Position numbers and translations under genes: made by a program
Source of the DNA: Rhipicephalus microplus
Lineage: Eukaryota; Arthropoda; Arachnida; Ixodida; Ixodidae
DNA: 64,000 nucleotides
Assembly: GCF_043290135.1 (NCBI RefSeq)
Contig: NC_134703.1
Location: 128,122,505 to 128,186,504, forward strand
Reading direction: 5' to 3'
Part shown: one piece after another, positions 52,455 to 62,763 of the stretch
Position numbering within the stretch: the first letter of the stretch is position 1
How the letters are laid out: the number at the start of each line of letters is the position of its first letter
The notes under the pieces: generated by a model
Told to the model about the DNA's origin: nothing
The model's input: only the letters and a program-made list of their open reading frames with translations
The model's database searches: none

Positions 52455-53247
52455 CGAGCCATTCTGCTTCCGAAAGCCGAGCTGATCGGATTGCTGGATC
52501 ACGGGCTCCAGCGGAGCGGTGACAGCGGCCACTTTTAGCCGTGGAAACAGGAACAGTGATAGCGACAAGAAATACCAGTTCATTTTGCCTCATCTGCCGA
52601 AAGGACGACTTGTCATCAACACCGTTTTTTTACACGGTGATGTGCGTGCTAGTCCATACAGGATCGAATATTTCAGGAATGCATTGACGCCAACGGGCCT
52701 GCTGGCGGATGTGGTTAGCCTCGGTGCATACCAGGTTAATCATTTGTGGGTGGTGACATTCAATGACGCAGCCCCCACCAAACGCCTGCTCGCTTTGAAG
52801 GATCTCTATGTGAAGGGGTGGCACTGCGTCGTCGTCGACCCGCAGGACCAGGAGGTGCGGCTCAGACTTCACTGGCTGCTGCACGGGGTTAGTGATGAAG
52901 ATATGCGAACGGCGCTTTCGGATTTCGGAGAGGTGGTGGAAGTTGGCCGTGAGTGGTGGCGCGTCCCGGGTATGGCGAACAAGCGCTCAACGGCAAGGAA
53001 GGTGCTTCTGAAGCTAAAGAGTGGTGTCGAGGTTGAGGATCTACCACATGAGATTCGTGTAGACGGTGAGCTGGCCTTGGTGGTTGTGCCTGGTCGGCCG
53101 ATGCAGTGCTTGCGTTGCCAAAGCATATGGCACGCCCGCCGCGAGTGCAAGGTTCCTCGCTGCACACGTTGCAGATGCTTCGGTCACGTCAAAGGCGACT
53201 GCATGAGGGCGTATGCTAGTGCAACTGGACCAGCGCAAAAGGAGTGA
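52455..53247 (+). pseudogene. LINE ORF1 (gag-like, two CCHC zinc knuckles)
   Basis: The LINE's ORF1 protein would bind element RNA and help form the retrotransposition particle in the cell. The frame from 52519 runs 242 codons. Near its C-terminus two knuckles are intact: C-X2-C-X4-H-X4-C at residues 197-210 (CLRCQSIWHARREC) and again at 215-228 (CTRCRCFGHVKGDC). The upstream part is in another frame: from the ATG at 52448, 24 codons rich in Ser and Arg run to a TGA at 52520, so one indel near 52518 broke the original start region. After the stop at 53245 Pro/Ala/Ser-rich sequence continues in other frames to about 53740, as expected for a longer ancestral protein. It is the best-preserved part of the element but not a functional gene. 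Confidence 0.85.
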
Positions 53248-53779
53248 GTAGCTGAACACGTCATGGACGCGGCTGAGGCTGAGGATGCCGCTAAAGGAGT
53301 GTCGGCAGCCTATAGTGGTCTCTGCGACAAGTGAGGGGGCGGCGTCTGCAGAGACACCCAGGGCTCCACAGGCTCCTCAGCGTGGGAACATACCAGCTAT
53401 CACCCGGTTAGCGGCTGAGCCAGAGCGGGTATCGAAAGGGTATAGTTCCAGTGGAGGTTGGCGCCGCAGCAGAAGTCCAGGGAGACTCATTGGACAGCGA
53501 GGACGACATGTGTGCCATAAGTGCTACACTAAAGCGTATACGGGTAGACACAGGTGAACAGGACTAGGCGTCACTACCTGCTAAGACTCCTCAAACGAGT
53601 AGGTCCCGTTTGACACCAAAACTGAAAATTCCTGCGGTAAATCGACCTCCAGACAAGACAAAGGAACAAAATGCCGGAAAGCAGGATGGTCCTGGAAGCG
53701 GGTAGCCGGTGGCTGGTCGTGAAAGCTAGGTAAGCACCATGCTCCGGGCCTACTCTTATTGCGTATAAGACACCATTGC

Positions 53780-54060
53780 ATCGATTTTGTCAATACGCAT
53801 AGCTACGCATAACGTCAGAGGGCTGATGGCTAGGCGTAGGCAATTAAAGTCAGCGCCTAAGGTTGCTCACAGATAATGATATAGGCGTCCTAGCCGTCCC
53901 GGAAACTAAGTTTGACGGAGAGTATAGGAGACCAGGAGCATGGTGCGCCGTTTCACTCAAAGATATTTCGTGGTCGTTAGCCATGCGATAGGGACGTCCA
54001 CAGGGTGTATCCTTTTTGTTGAAAAACTGCATGACCTTCATGTTTAAAGTGTACTTTCAT
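53780..54060 (+). pseudogene. LINE ORF2 N-terminal endonuclease remnant
   Basis: At 53789-53845 the plus strand encodes IRIATHNVRGLMARRRQLK, which matches the first conserved block (ATHNVRGL) of apurinic/apyrimidinic-like endonucleases of LINEs. After a frame change, 53874-53924 encodes DNDIGVLAVPETKFDGE, matching the block containing the catalytic Glu (xQETK, here PETK). The enzyme would nick target DNA to start target-primed reverse transcription. Downstream catalytic blocks (the Asp/Asn and SDH motifs) are not recognisable, partly because sequence to 54390 is eroded and partly because a Ruka fragment sits at 54404. It is clearly non-functional. Confidence 0.75.
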
Positions 54061-54403
54061 GTCAATCACGGATAGTTGTTTATTGTGATTTTGTAATTTG
54101 CCACATTGAATTCTGAGTAATATGCATATATGTAAAGACGAGCTGCGCAGTATGTAAAAAAAGAAACTTGAACAATGTGACAAGCAGTGTTACAATGTTG
54201 CTTGGGTTCGCACTCGTTCGAAAGAACTTTTCTTGCGGGCTAAGACGCCCACAAAAAGGGCGCTTGGTCTAGAAAAAGCGAAGGAGTGGCAAATCCCATC
54301 GATAAGGTTTATTGCAGCGGGACACTCGCGAGCGAGAATGAAGCCTTAGAGTGCGCGTTTTTTGCTCGTTATCAGACACTCCTTTCAGCACGACAAGCGA
54401 ATG

Positions 54404-54481
54404 TTGATTGATATGTGTGGTTTGACGTCCCAAAATCACCATATGATTATGAGAGACGCCGTAGTGGAGGGCTCCGGAAAT
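54404..54481 (-). mobile_element. 5'-truncated Ruka SINE nested in the LINE
   Basis: On the minus strand this is the last 78 bases of Ruka: TTTCCGGAGCCCTCCACTAC, GGCGTCTCTCATAATCATAT, GGTGATTTTGGGACGTCAAA and an ATCAATCA-type tail. The duplication GACAAGCGAATG at 54392-54403 against GACAAGCAATG at 54482-54492 shows it is an insertion, not a shared fragment. The 5' truncation agrees with incomplete reverse transcription. Confidence 0.9.
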
Positions 54482-54553
54482 GACAAGCAATGACAATGGG
54501 TTTAAAAAAGTTTCTTCAGCGCATGCCTCGGCTGAGTGACGACACGAGTGAGT

Positions 54554-55422
54554 GACGACACATTAGAGGGTAAAATAAGAGGAGGCCAAGTTGAGAGTGC
54601 GATTAGTGATTTAAACCTAAGAAAATCACCAGTACTCTATGGTCTAACCGCTGCCTGGTATGAAACGTTTCCAACCGAACTGACCCCTTTGTTGACAGAC
54701 CTGTTGAATGAAGTGTGCGAACGGAAAACTATGCCCCCTTCTTTTAGCAAGGCGCATAAAATATTGATTCCTAAATTTGATCAAGCTGAAAAGCTCAAAC
54801 TAGTGACATCGTATAGGCCTATATAACACCAACCGACGTTGACTATATTTTCGTGAATGTTCTATACAACCTTCATGAAAAGCGGCGAGAGTCTAAAGTG
54901 TCATCACAAAAATTGTTGCAGACCACCAAACCCGTGGGATCAAAAGGCAGAACTTTTCGTTCCACCATTCACAAATCGCGGTGTGTGCCTTAGTGTTGTA
55001 ACGAAGCGTCGCTCGGTATTTCTGTGCTCCAGCTCGACCGGGAGAAAGCATTTGATTGCATTGTGCATGATATCTTGTTTGTCATTGTAGATCATGTTAA
55101 TGTTGGTTCCATCATCAGGCAGGGAGTGGCTTTGACATACCAGAACTGCACAACACGTTTAATTGTCAATAGGTCTTTGAGGATCGACATTTACGTATAT
55201 ATAATGCGTTCTGTGCGGCTAGGCTGCGCCCTCAGCCCTCTTTTGTTTTGTATTTACATTGAAGCGATGTGTTTGAAGATCACTGAAAATGATAAAATAC
55301 GTGGTTTCAGCTTGGCGGCAGCCAAAGTCAAGCTGCTGGCATATGCAGATGATATTGCCGTGGGTTGGACGAACAAGGAAAGTGTTCAGGAAACAATAAA
55401 TTTAGTGGAGATTTTTTGGTAA
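54554..55422 (+). pseudogene. LINE ORF2 reverse transcriptase, broken
   Basis: The reverse transcriptase would copy the element's RNA at the nicked target. The frame ending at 54826 contains early RT blocks: KSPVLYGLTAAWYETF, PPSFSKAHKILIPKF and SYRPI followed directly by a stop. Frameshifted sequence fills 54830-55020. From 55024 a frame of 132 codons resumes with LQLDREKAFDC (first catalytic Asp), LGCALSPLLFCIYIEAM and LLAYADDIAV; the catalytic YADD is at 55342-55353. The Arg in VRLGCALSP replaces the usual Gln of RQGCPLSP. The enzyme has all key aspartates visible but at least two frame breaks, so it is inactive. Confidence 0.9.
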
Positions 55423-56690
55423 TGTCTGCAGGGAGCCGGGTAAACTGCATGGGCGAAATCTCTTGGACTTTGGCATGGCAGGTGACCTTCAACACCGGAA
55501 CGTTTTGCAAATGTGCGCTGGACGAAAATACCAACAAGGTACCTTGGTGCACCCCTAGAATGTTACAGAGACAGCGACGAGTATTGGTGGAGTCAAATCA
55601 GAGAAACAAAAGAAAAAAAAAAGCAGCAAAGTGGGAAACCACCAACTTTGTTTATTTTTGGTAGGGCTACAGTATGCGAGATGTTCTTAATCAGCAAGTT
55701 GTGGTGCGTGATGCAGGTGCTACATTGTTCTAGAATGAACGTGCAAAAGCTGCACAGAGTGTTCACGGTATTTATATGGGGCTCGGATTGGGAAAAGTGC
55801 AGCCGGACCTATTTATTTAGGCGCGTGAAAAACGGGGCCCTGTATAGGTTGGGCGCACCTTTTTGTAAGAGAGTTGGTAAATAGATTCTTGTTCTTCCGA
55901 GAGGTCAGTGATCTTGTTGCGTATACGGTATGCCAACTCAGGTTAGGCAACGCCTCACGAGATCTCGTTGTCACTACAGATAAAGGCATGCCGGGAACAT
56001 TGGGAGGCTATCTGAAGGAAGTGCTAGATAGTGTACGTTCCCTGCTTGTTCGTTTTTTCTATTGATTACTTATCAAATGTGAGAAGAAAATAATTGTATA
56101 AAGATGTGTGTGACGTGGTTTTTCCAACTTGTACATGGTCGTATAAAGTGGAAGACCAGGACAAAACGAACTGAAACAAGTGAAAAGCATGTAGGTACCT
56201 ACAGGGGGAAAACATTTTTCTATAAGTTACACACGGGGAGACTAACAGTAAAGACATTCACAGAGGAAACAGGGCTATTATACCCCACGGCGATCACACT
56301 GCCTGATACGCAAGAAGCTTGAAACAATAGATCACATTTTTCTACACTATTGGGAAGGGGTATACTTTCGGGACATCTTACAAAGAACAATAAAGGAGTT
56401 CTCACTGGATTCACACGGAATCGGGTATCAGGCGGTAAGGAATGACGATGGAATCCCGTTTGATCTTGTGATGTTGACTGGCCTCCTTTGTATATGGCGT
56501 GCACAAATGGCTGGATGCTACGACCCGGATGCTAAGCCAGCAAGAATATATTTCAGATAAAGCATGTCTGCTTTCATTGAGATGGCAAAAGTCAAGAGTA
56601 CATTCCAGTATGGCTGATGAGGTTAGAACCTCTGGTAGCCTGGAAGAAATTTTAAGTAGACAACACAAGTGGGACTCATGGCATTTTATT
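55423..56690 (+). pseudogene. LINE ORF2 C-terminal region, broken
   Basis: Short frames in changing phase carry typical post-RT sequence: TKIPTRYLGAPLECYRDSDE and GRATVCEMFLISKLWCVMQV at 55525-55710, FIWGSDWEKCSR, then FREVSDLVAYTVCQLRLGNA near 55890-55965. After further breaks VKTFTEETG lies near 56250. A zinc-knuckle remnant CLIRKKLETIDHIFLHYW follows at about 56307-56360. In related LINEs this knuckle is CxxC...HxxxxC; here the second and last cysteines are Arg and Tyr. The region probably served in nucleic-acid binding and target choice. It ends in W/E-rich sequence near 56660, then a 3' UTR with (TG)n and poly-A. Confidence 0.8.
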
Positions 56691-56786
56691 TGTGTGTGTG
56701 TGTAATCGAAAAAAAATGCATTTTTATATTTTGTAACATATGTTTGTGTACATTGTCTGAGACCAGCAATAAGTAATAAAAAAAAC

Positions 56787-57235
56787 TAGAGATGTTGCTG
56801 TGTGGTAAGATATTTGCTTGCCACGTAAACAGCCTTGGTTCGATGATTGACCCTCATGGTGACCCGGAATTTTTTATTATTTTTTCATTTGCATTTTTCC
56901 CGATTTGTCGGTCATGTGCAACAGAGGAAGTTATTTTCACTTTCTTTACAAGTGGGGATGTGGCTTAGTGGTAAAAGATATGCTTGTTGAGCAAGGGGCC
57001 GAGATTAGATACTGACTCGAACCCAGGAAGGGTTATTTTACTGGAATTTATCTTTTGGTCATGCGCAACAGAAAAAGTTATTTTCACTTTTTTTCCAAGC
57101 AGAGATGTGGCTGAAAGGTAAAACACCTGCTTTTCACGCATACGGTTTGGGTTTTATACTCACTCGGTCCCGGAAATTTGCGTTATTGTTTTCATTTGCG
57201 TTTGTCTCGATTTTTCAGTCAGGCACAAGATGTTT
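56787..57235 (+). repeat. tRNA-Gly-like tandem array, part 2
   Basis: The interrupted third unit resumes and two more follow, with periods of about 166 and 147 bases once the LINE and one duplication are removed. The head at about 56950 has a perfect A-box-like GTGGCTTAGTGGTAAAAG; the one at 57105 has GTGGCTGAAAGGTAAAACAC. Each is followed by ATTTGCRTTTTTC and GTTATTTTCACTTT blocks. The array ends about 57235. B boxes are degraded, so Pol III activity is doubtful. Confidence 0.8.
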
Positions 57236-57356
57236 TTTTCACTCACCACCGCCTACCCCGACTCCAGAATTTCTGCGAAACGAGCTATTTAACGCTCTGG
57301 CGTTAAAACAGGGTCAGAAATGAACCGCAACCATTCTGCGTGGCCAACTTCAGGTA

Positions 57357-57405
57357 TTGATTGATTTGTGGGGTTTAACGTCCCAAAACCACCACATGAT
57401 TATGA
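57357..57405 (-). mobile_element. Ruka SINE 3' fragment
   Basis: The minus strand has TCATAATCATGTGGTGGTTT, TGGGACGTTAAACCCCACAA and an ATCAATCAA tail: the last 49 bases of Ruka. AGGTA on both sides may be a very short target duplication. A 5'-truncated insertion is likely. Confidence 0.8.
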
Positions 57406-58689
57406 AGGTAGGGAAACTGCTTTCGAAAGGCACCCTCAATCGGTAGCAGACGTAATATTGATGCCCTGTCAATTTTGGTTGCAGTGTTAGCTAATTATTA
57501 GCAAACCAATTCTTTCCACGTAATGCAATGTACTTCTATAACGAAGTTGTAGTGTCGGATTAAGGTGAATTGGGGTTCCAGTATTGGCTTTGTAGATAAT
57601 TATAAGAACCTAATAAACATTCAATATTATTGCAGTGATTCGATAGCTATATTCAAGTGTTGCTCAACCTCAGAGGAATACGTTCAGGAATGTTACGTAT
57701 GATAATCACAGCATCGCACCATAAAGTGCACTTGGCTTTTTCCAATGACGGCGTTTTTGCTTTAGCGTGAGTGCTGCAGTTACGTTAGACAATAACCTAC
57801 CTTAAGAAAGCCAGTGTAGTCGGTGCACCGGCTAAAGCTGCGATGTGCACACAACTACAGCACTATGTAAAAAAAAGTGTTGATCTTTCTCTTAACATTT
57901 ATCTCAAAACCACAAAATGCAGCGTAGACTCGCCAAATTTTTTGAAGAAATACGCTTTCCTGAATGAAGGTGTGGGTCAGTCGATTTTTTTGTCATCAGG
58001 TGGGCTATCACAATTACGGTAAAAATGCGGCAAGCCTTTGTAAAATCTAAATTTACAGTATTTCCTTACATTGTAAAATTCTTTCTTACTAAAACTTGCA
58101 ACTGCAATCAATTTTGGCGAAATTGGGAAAACCTTTCTGAAATCGAAATTTACAAGATTTACAAGGCTTATATGAACTACTGACGACTGCGCAGAAACTT
58201 TTATCTGAATGGGACACACATTCAAAAACAGGCATATCCCACATTTAAAACTCTTGTTTGTTCTATGATTTTAATATGACATTATTGGTCAGAAGTGCAG
58301 CCAATATGAAAGTTATTGAAAGAGAATAACATTCGTAAAATCAAAATAGGTGAGATTCTCAGAAGCAATAGTCATGCCTTTTTCGAACAACTATTTCGAA
58401 ATGGGACAAGCCGTAGGAAATCTATATATGCAAGATTTCTGAAGGCTATATGCTTACCTTTTTTAATAATCAAACGAACAATCCAAATAAACCAAAAAGT
58501 GTCTTTTTGTTCAGGCGAGCAACCACGCTGACCGAAAGTGCTTTCTCGAAATCGTAATCATTCTGTTTACTTTGTCACTTTTGACAGTACAAGCAGTGTT
58601 GTCTGGAGTTTCAAGTATACTACAAATCGTAGAACAGACGTCGCAGACGACCACCGCAACATTGGAATAAAAAGCCGAATAAGTAACAA
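57406..58689. other. Gene-free stretch
   Basis: AT-rich. No gene, repeat family or structure recognised. Confidence 0.45.
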
Positions 58690-58892
58690 TTGCTTGGTTT
58701 GAACGTTCCAGAACCATAGCATGGTTTTCAGGGACACCACCTACATGTAGTTCTTTAAGGTGCATATAAGTCTAAAAAGACGGGTCTCTAACAATTCGCA
58801 TCAGTCAAAATGTGGTTGTCATGGCTGGGATGCGATTCCGCGACCTTCGGCACCACCGGAATAACGCGGTATCAACGAGACCAACGGCGGGT
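58690..58892 (-). mobile_element. Divergent Ruka-related SINE, reversed
   Basis: On the minus strand a head-like CCGTTGGTCTCGTTGATACC and B-box-like GGAATCGCATCCCAGCC lie upstream of TTAGAGACCCGTCTTTTTAG, TGCACCTTAAAGAACTACAT and AAAACCATGCTATGGTTCTG. This is the order of the Ruka-related subfamily, with a deletion in the middle. It is old: no duplication or tail is visible. Confidence 0.65.
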
Positions 58893-59680
58893 ATCGGCCG
58901 AATTCGTCGAGAATATTAATCTATTGGGCATCCCGTCAGTATGGACATGTGATTTTAAGTACGCAGCACTTTAGACAGCTTCAACCACTGAGCTGCCCCG
59001 GAGCTTTGCAGCACTTTAGACAGCTGTCTTGTCCGTCCACAGTCTCGTGTCGCGTGGTCACGCAGAGGTCAATATAGTTGTAAAACATGCCTATCAGAGC
59101 TCAAAATCAGTGCGAAATAAACTGATAATGTCTAGAATGATGGGACCTACAAAAATAACTAAGAATCAAGGGAAACAATTTACCTAAAAATGTGAAAAAG
59201 GTTTCTGAAACATCCGGCTCGAGCCCATGCTGCCCAAGAGATGGCGCCGCTGCCTAAGCAAGCGCGCGATCACTGAGGTGGTGGCAAGCGCGCGATTACC
59301 AAGTCAACGGTGGGTTGACCGTGCTACGTATGGTTACCCTGGTTTCACAGTGATGCATCTGCATCTTTTTCCCTGCAACTACAAACATATTGTGAGGCCT
59401 CTTTTTCCCACGTGTCTGCAATGCTGGGTCAGGCCGACGCGTGCATTGTCCACGCCGGCACAGCGATGGACGACGAACAGATCGTGAGGCTTTCCGTGAT
59501 CGTCCTGGCCGTCGTCACCTGGGGGCCCCCTGTCCGGGCCTCAGCGTGTGTGTGCACAGTCCGTTCCTGGCGTGTCCTCTGATGCGAAGCGAACGCATCG
59601 GTCATCTTTGTGTTGCGGAATGCTGCGCTGTGCCATCGTGACGGCTCGATTAGGAGTCGCCACTGGCGCCGCCTCGCCTC
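58893..59680. other. Gene-free stretch
   Basis: No supported gene. The short segment AGCACTTTAGACAGCT occurs twice (58967-58982 and 59010-59025). Confidence 0.4.
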
Positions 59681-59750
59681 CCAAAACACGTGGATGTACC
59701 CAGCTCTGTGAAGCCCCCTTCACCGAGCTCGGTACATCCACGTGTTTTGG
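59681..59750. repeat. Long hairpin, 33-bp stem with 4-base loop
   Basis: Left arm 59681-59713 and right arm 59718-59750 pair at 31 of 33 positions. The outer 20 bases (CCAAAACACGTGGATGTACC) are perfect and the loop is CCCC. Pairing stops sharply on both outer sides. It may be a foldback relic, a structured noncoding RNA or a miRNA-like precursor; the very small loop argues against a canonical miRNA. Confidence 0.85.
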
Positions 59751-62406
59751 ATCATCCTGTCAACTTGTATGTGTGTTTTATATTCTCTTTCAGTTTCGTG
59801 ACACCGGTGCTTTGAAGGCCACATTCTCTAGCTGTTCGGATGTGACAACAGAGCGCTTTCTATTCTCACCGCCACACAGATAAGTTTGGAGCTTTTAACG
59901 TTTGCGATACACAGTGAAAAGTCCTTGTTGCATCGTCGGATCTCTTTTGATTGTATCCCAATGCACGTGCCACCTTTCTTTCGGCTTTTCGCAAGCGTTC
60001 CTAAGCTGCATTCTTTTCGTTCTTTCTATTTGCATTTTTACGTCTAAAAAAATGAAGGTAAGACGGACAGATACATGTCATGGCTTGCACATGTCCCTAA
60101 CCGTATCTTTTATAATCAGAGTTCATGACTGAGCAAGCTATAGTCTCTCTCAATCGTGTGCTCCCATTCGTACGTACGTTGTCTTGTTTGTTTGCATGGA
60201 GCCTTCCTCGATAATGAATTTCGTTTGCCCGAAAGCTTTTCCCTCTTTCCAGCGCGCAGTATATATTTGGCCATTATGCAATCGTGATCGGGATGCAACC
60301 TAACGAAGCTTTTTGTCCGTATAAGCGCATTTGCCATTGGTTGACGGGCTTCAGTATTTATTTTTTTGCAGTGCCAGAATGGACTGAAATGTTCTTAATA
60401 TAAAGATTGTCAGCGCAAGGCGTTTCCAGGAATACGTGCTCGGAGGTACTCAGCACTCACAAAGGTTTTCATTTATAAATACTGTTTGTCACTGGGCAGT
60501 GGCCGTCGAGGTATACCTCGACGGCTCCTGCCGATTACCTTCTTTCATATCAGCTCGATTACCTTCTTTCATACGTACACCTTCTCGTATACGAGCAGAT
60601 ATATCCCAATATATCTTTAATATAATTGTCCTAGGTCCATATTTATGAGAACGTCTCTCAAGAAAATGGTTCGCAGGAATATTTCCAGGAAATTGTGATG
60701 TTGGGTATATGATCAACAGTGCCACCTAACCAATATAGAATACGGCACTTTTGAAGAGAAGGATTCGGGAATTCGGCCCTACCGGTATCAAACCCTCCTG
60801 TCGTTGGTTGTTGTAACCGAGGTATAAGGTCCATTCATTTCACCGGGACTACGTGAACCGGTTCACGGAGGCGCTGCACTTCGGCATTCGCTTTGCGAGT
60901 TCAGCATGGTGGGGGGGGCACCCCAGTATCTTTCGAAAAAGTGCAGCTGTCGTGCAAGACAAGTTCACGAATTACCTGCGCCTGCTCGTGAGGTGTACAG
61001 TGCCGAGTTAATGCAGCACTAGATGGCTGCAGCTTCAGCAGATGACACAGCCGATTGCATTTGTGCATGTCACGTTTAGCGGCGTGCTACAAGTATGACA
61101 GTGAATGTTTTGAGGTAGTTGCATTTGCCAAGAACGTAAGCGGCGCCGTCTTGAACGAATCGCAGCCTCCACAATACTGCTAGATAGTCGACCAGTAACA
61201 TAGGGCTTGCATGACGTCTGCACTTTCCCATTCGCTCCTTTGTCTCGTTGCTGCTTCACTTGCTGAAACATCCCCTGCACGACGACGGCACGACGACGGC
61301 ACCTGACGGCACTACCGTGAACTATTCCTGGGAGTGCAGGGTGAATCGAGCAGACCTATAGAATCCGCAAAAAAAACCATCATCGAAACCATCACATGAA
61401 CTGATTGCCACAGCGGGAGACTGCCGCGTGTTTTAAACTCATACGAAATTCTAAACGATACAAATACCGAACATTGATACTAGTCAGCCTCTGCGAATTC
61501 CCAAACGAATTCCCAAAAGACATCAATCGTGAACTTAATTAGATATTTGTCCAAACTCTCTTCGAAGTGAAAGAGGATGCTTCTACAGAGAAAATGTATA
61601 CCGTGGCCGCAAGGTTGGTATAGAGGGTGCCTAACGGATGGACCGGCTGCAGGTATTAGAAGTTCATCTGAAATGAACGTTTAATATAATAGTTAAGTTG
61701 CAGGAATGTCTTATCAGAACGACCTCATTGTCAAACGCCACAAGCAGTGTAGCACTGCCACTCAGCATTCGTCGTTTCAGTTCGCGGAATGTGCACATCA
61801 TGTACCTACGTTCCAGATCTCCATTACTGCGTGCACAAGCTCCGATGGCGCAGAAACTCGCGCAAGAAATTCGTCAGCCAGGTGACGTCTTCATTTACAC
61901 TATGCAGCACTCGTCAAGCTTATACGTACGCGCCACGCGTCATGAGATTGCTAGTTAGTCATTACAACTGTCACGGGCGCGAACTGATTAAGACGCTGGC
62001 GGGGTCCGAACCGGTTGCGTGTGCGGCCGCAGTTGTATTAACGCCAAAGGCTTGCTTGCATTTATAATGAAGTCAGATTCCTCTCTTCCATTTCGGCTGC
62101 TCCTGGTGCAATGGGAAATCAAATTGGTTGTGGCATTCGAGCATCATCCCTCAAAACAGGAGAGCGGAGCGGCGAGCACAAGGACATCTAACGCAATTAC
62201 GGAGCCGACCGCAGCGCGATGCACGAGCGAGCTCGGCGGTCAACCGGTGCGGTTCTCAGGCGTACGATCCTAACGTTGTCTCCATTAACCGCAGAGCACC
62301 AGGCCAGTGTGACTTTGCCACTGTATGTCTGGGCACGTGTCCCCTTGCTTGGACTATTTCCAACATTAAGGTGGCGGTTCCGTTCCCTCTATCTTGTTAA
62401 TAGTTC
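59751..62406. other. Gene-free stretch with palindrome
   Basis: No supported gene. It holds the palindrome at 60502-60525 and its adjacent direct repeat. A weak tRNA-like stretch on the minus strand near 60775-60845 (B-box-like GGTTTGATACC) may be a SINE remnant but has no recognisable body. Poly-G of nine bases lies at about 60911-60919. Confidence 0.4.
60502..60573. repeat. 24-base perfect palindrome and 24-base-period direct repeat
   Basis: Positions 60502-60525 form a perfect palindrome with half-site GCCGTCGAGGTA. Directly after it, CGATTACCTTCTTTCATA occurs at 60532-60549 and again at 60556-60573. Confidence 0.85.
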
Positions 62407-62462
62407 TAAAAAAAAATGGCTGCATATCCACGCAGTGAATGATGGAGAGAGGGGCGAAGCAT

Positions 62463-62650
62463 TCGTCCGTCCATTCGTTCTTGCTTCCGTCTGTCCGTGC
62501 GTCTGTCTGTGTGACCGTCCATGCGTCCATCCGCCCGTCCGTGCGCGTGTCTGTTCGTGCGTCCGTCCCTGCGTTCGTCCATGCATCCGACCCTGCGTCC
62601 GTTCATGCGTCCATCCATGCATCTGTCTGTGTGTCCGTTCGTCCATCTAT
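62463..62650. repeat. CCGT-type minisatellite
   Basis: About 190 bases of imperfect GTCC/CCGT/CCAT units inside the long copy of the element. Frames across it are Arg/Ser/Val-rich artefacts. Confidence 0.85.
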
Positions 62651-62763
62651 TCAACACTCCAAGTACCACCATCTCGCATCTTTTCATCATATATTGCCCA
62701 TACAGAAGCACCGCCATCCAGCGGACATTCCAAGGACTAAACGAGAGGTGGCACACGCACGCT

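Larger units (their letters stand above)
52455..56786 (+). mobile_element. Decayed non-LTR retrotransposon (LINE) with CCHC gag-like ORF1, EN and RT
   Basis: The element runs from within or just before ORF1 to an A-rich 3' end (AATAAAAAAAAC) and is flanked by the perfect duplication TAGAGATGTTGC at 52443-52454 and 56787-56798. In order it contains a CCHC-knuckle ORF1 region, an apurinic-type endonuclease start, reverse transcriptase with YADD, and a long C-terminal region with a CLIRKK...IDHIFLHYW knuckle-like remnant. Frameshifts and stops break every part. The order fits L1/Tx1- or I-like LINEs, and the sequence strongly resembles a LINE family I know from ticks; the clade is not settled. 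A 5' UTR is missing, so slight 5' truncation is likely. Confidence 0.92.

Noticed and set aside
56950..57020. Functional tRNA-Gly gene in the tandem array
   Set aside because: The A box is good but the B box and stems are degraded, and the unit recurs with a shared spacer.
60770..60850. tRNA-like stretch on the minus strand
   Set aside because: Only a B-box-like motif is present and no SINE body follows.
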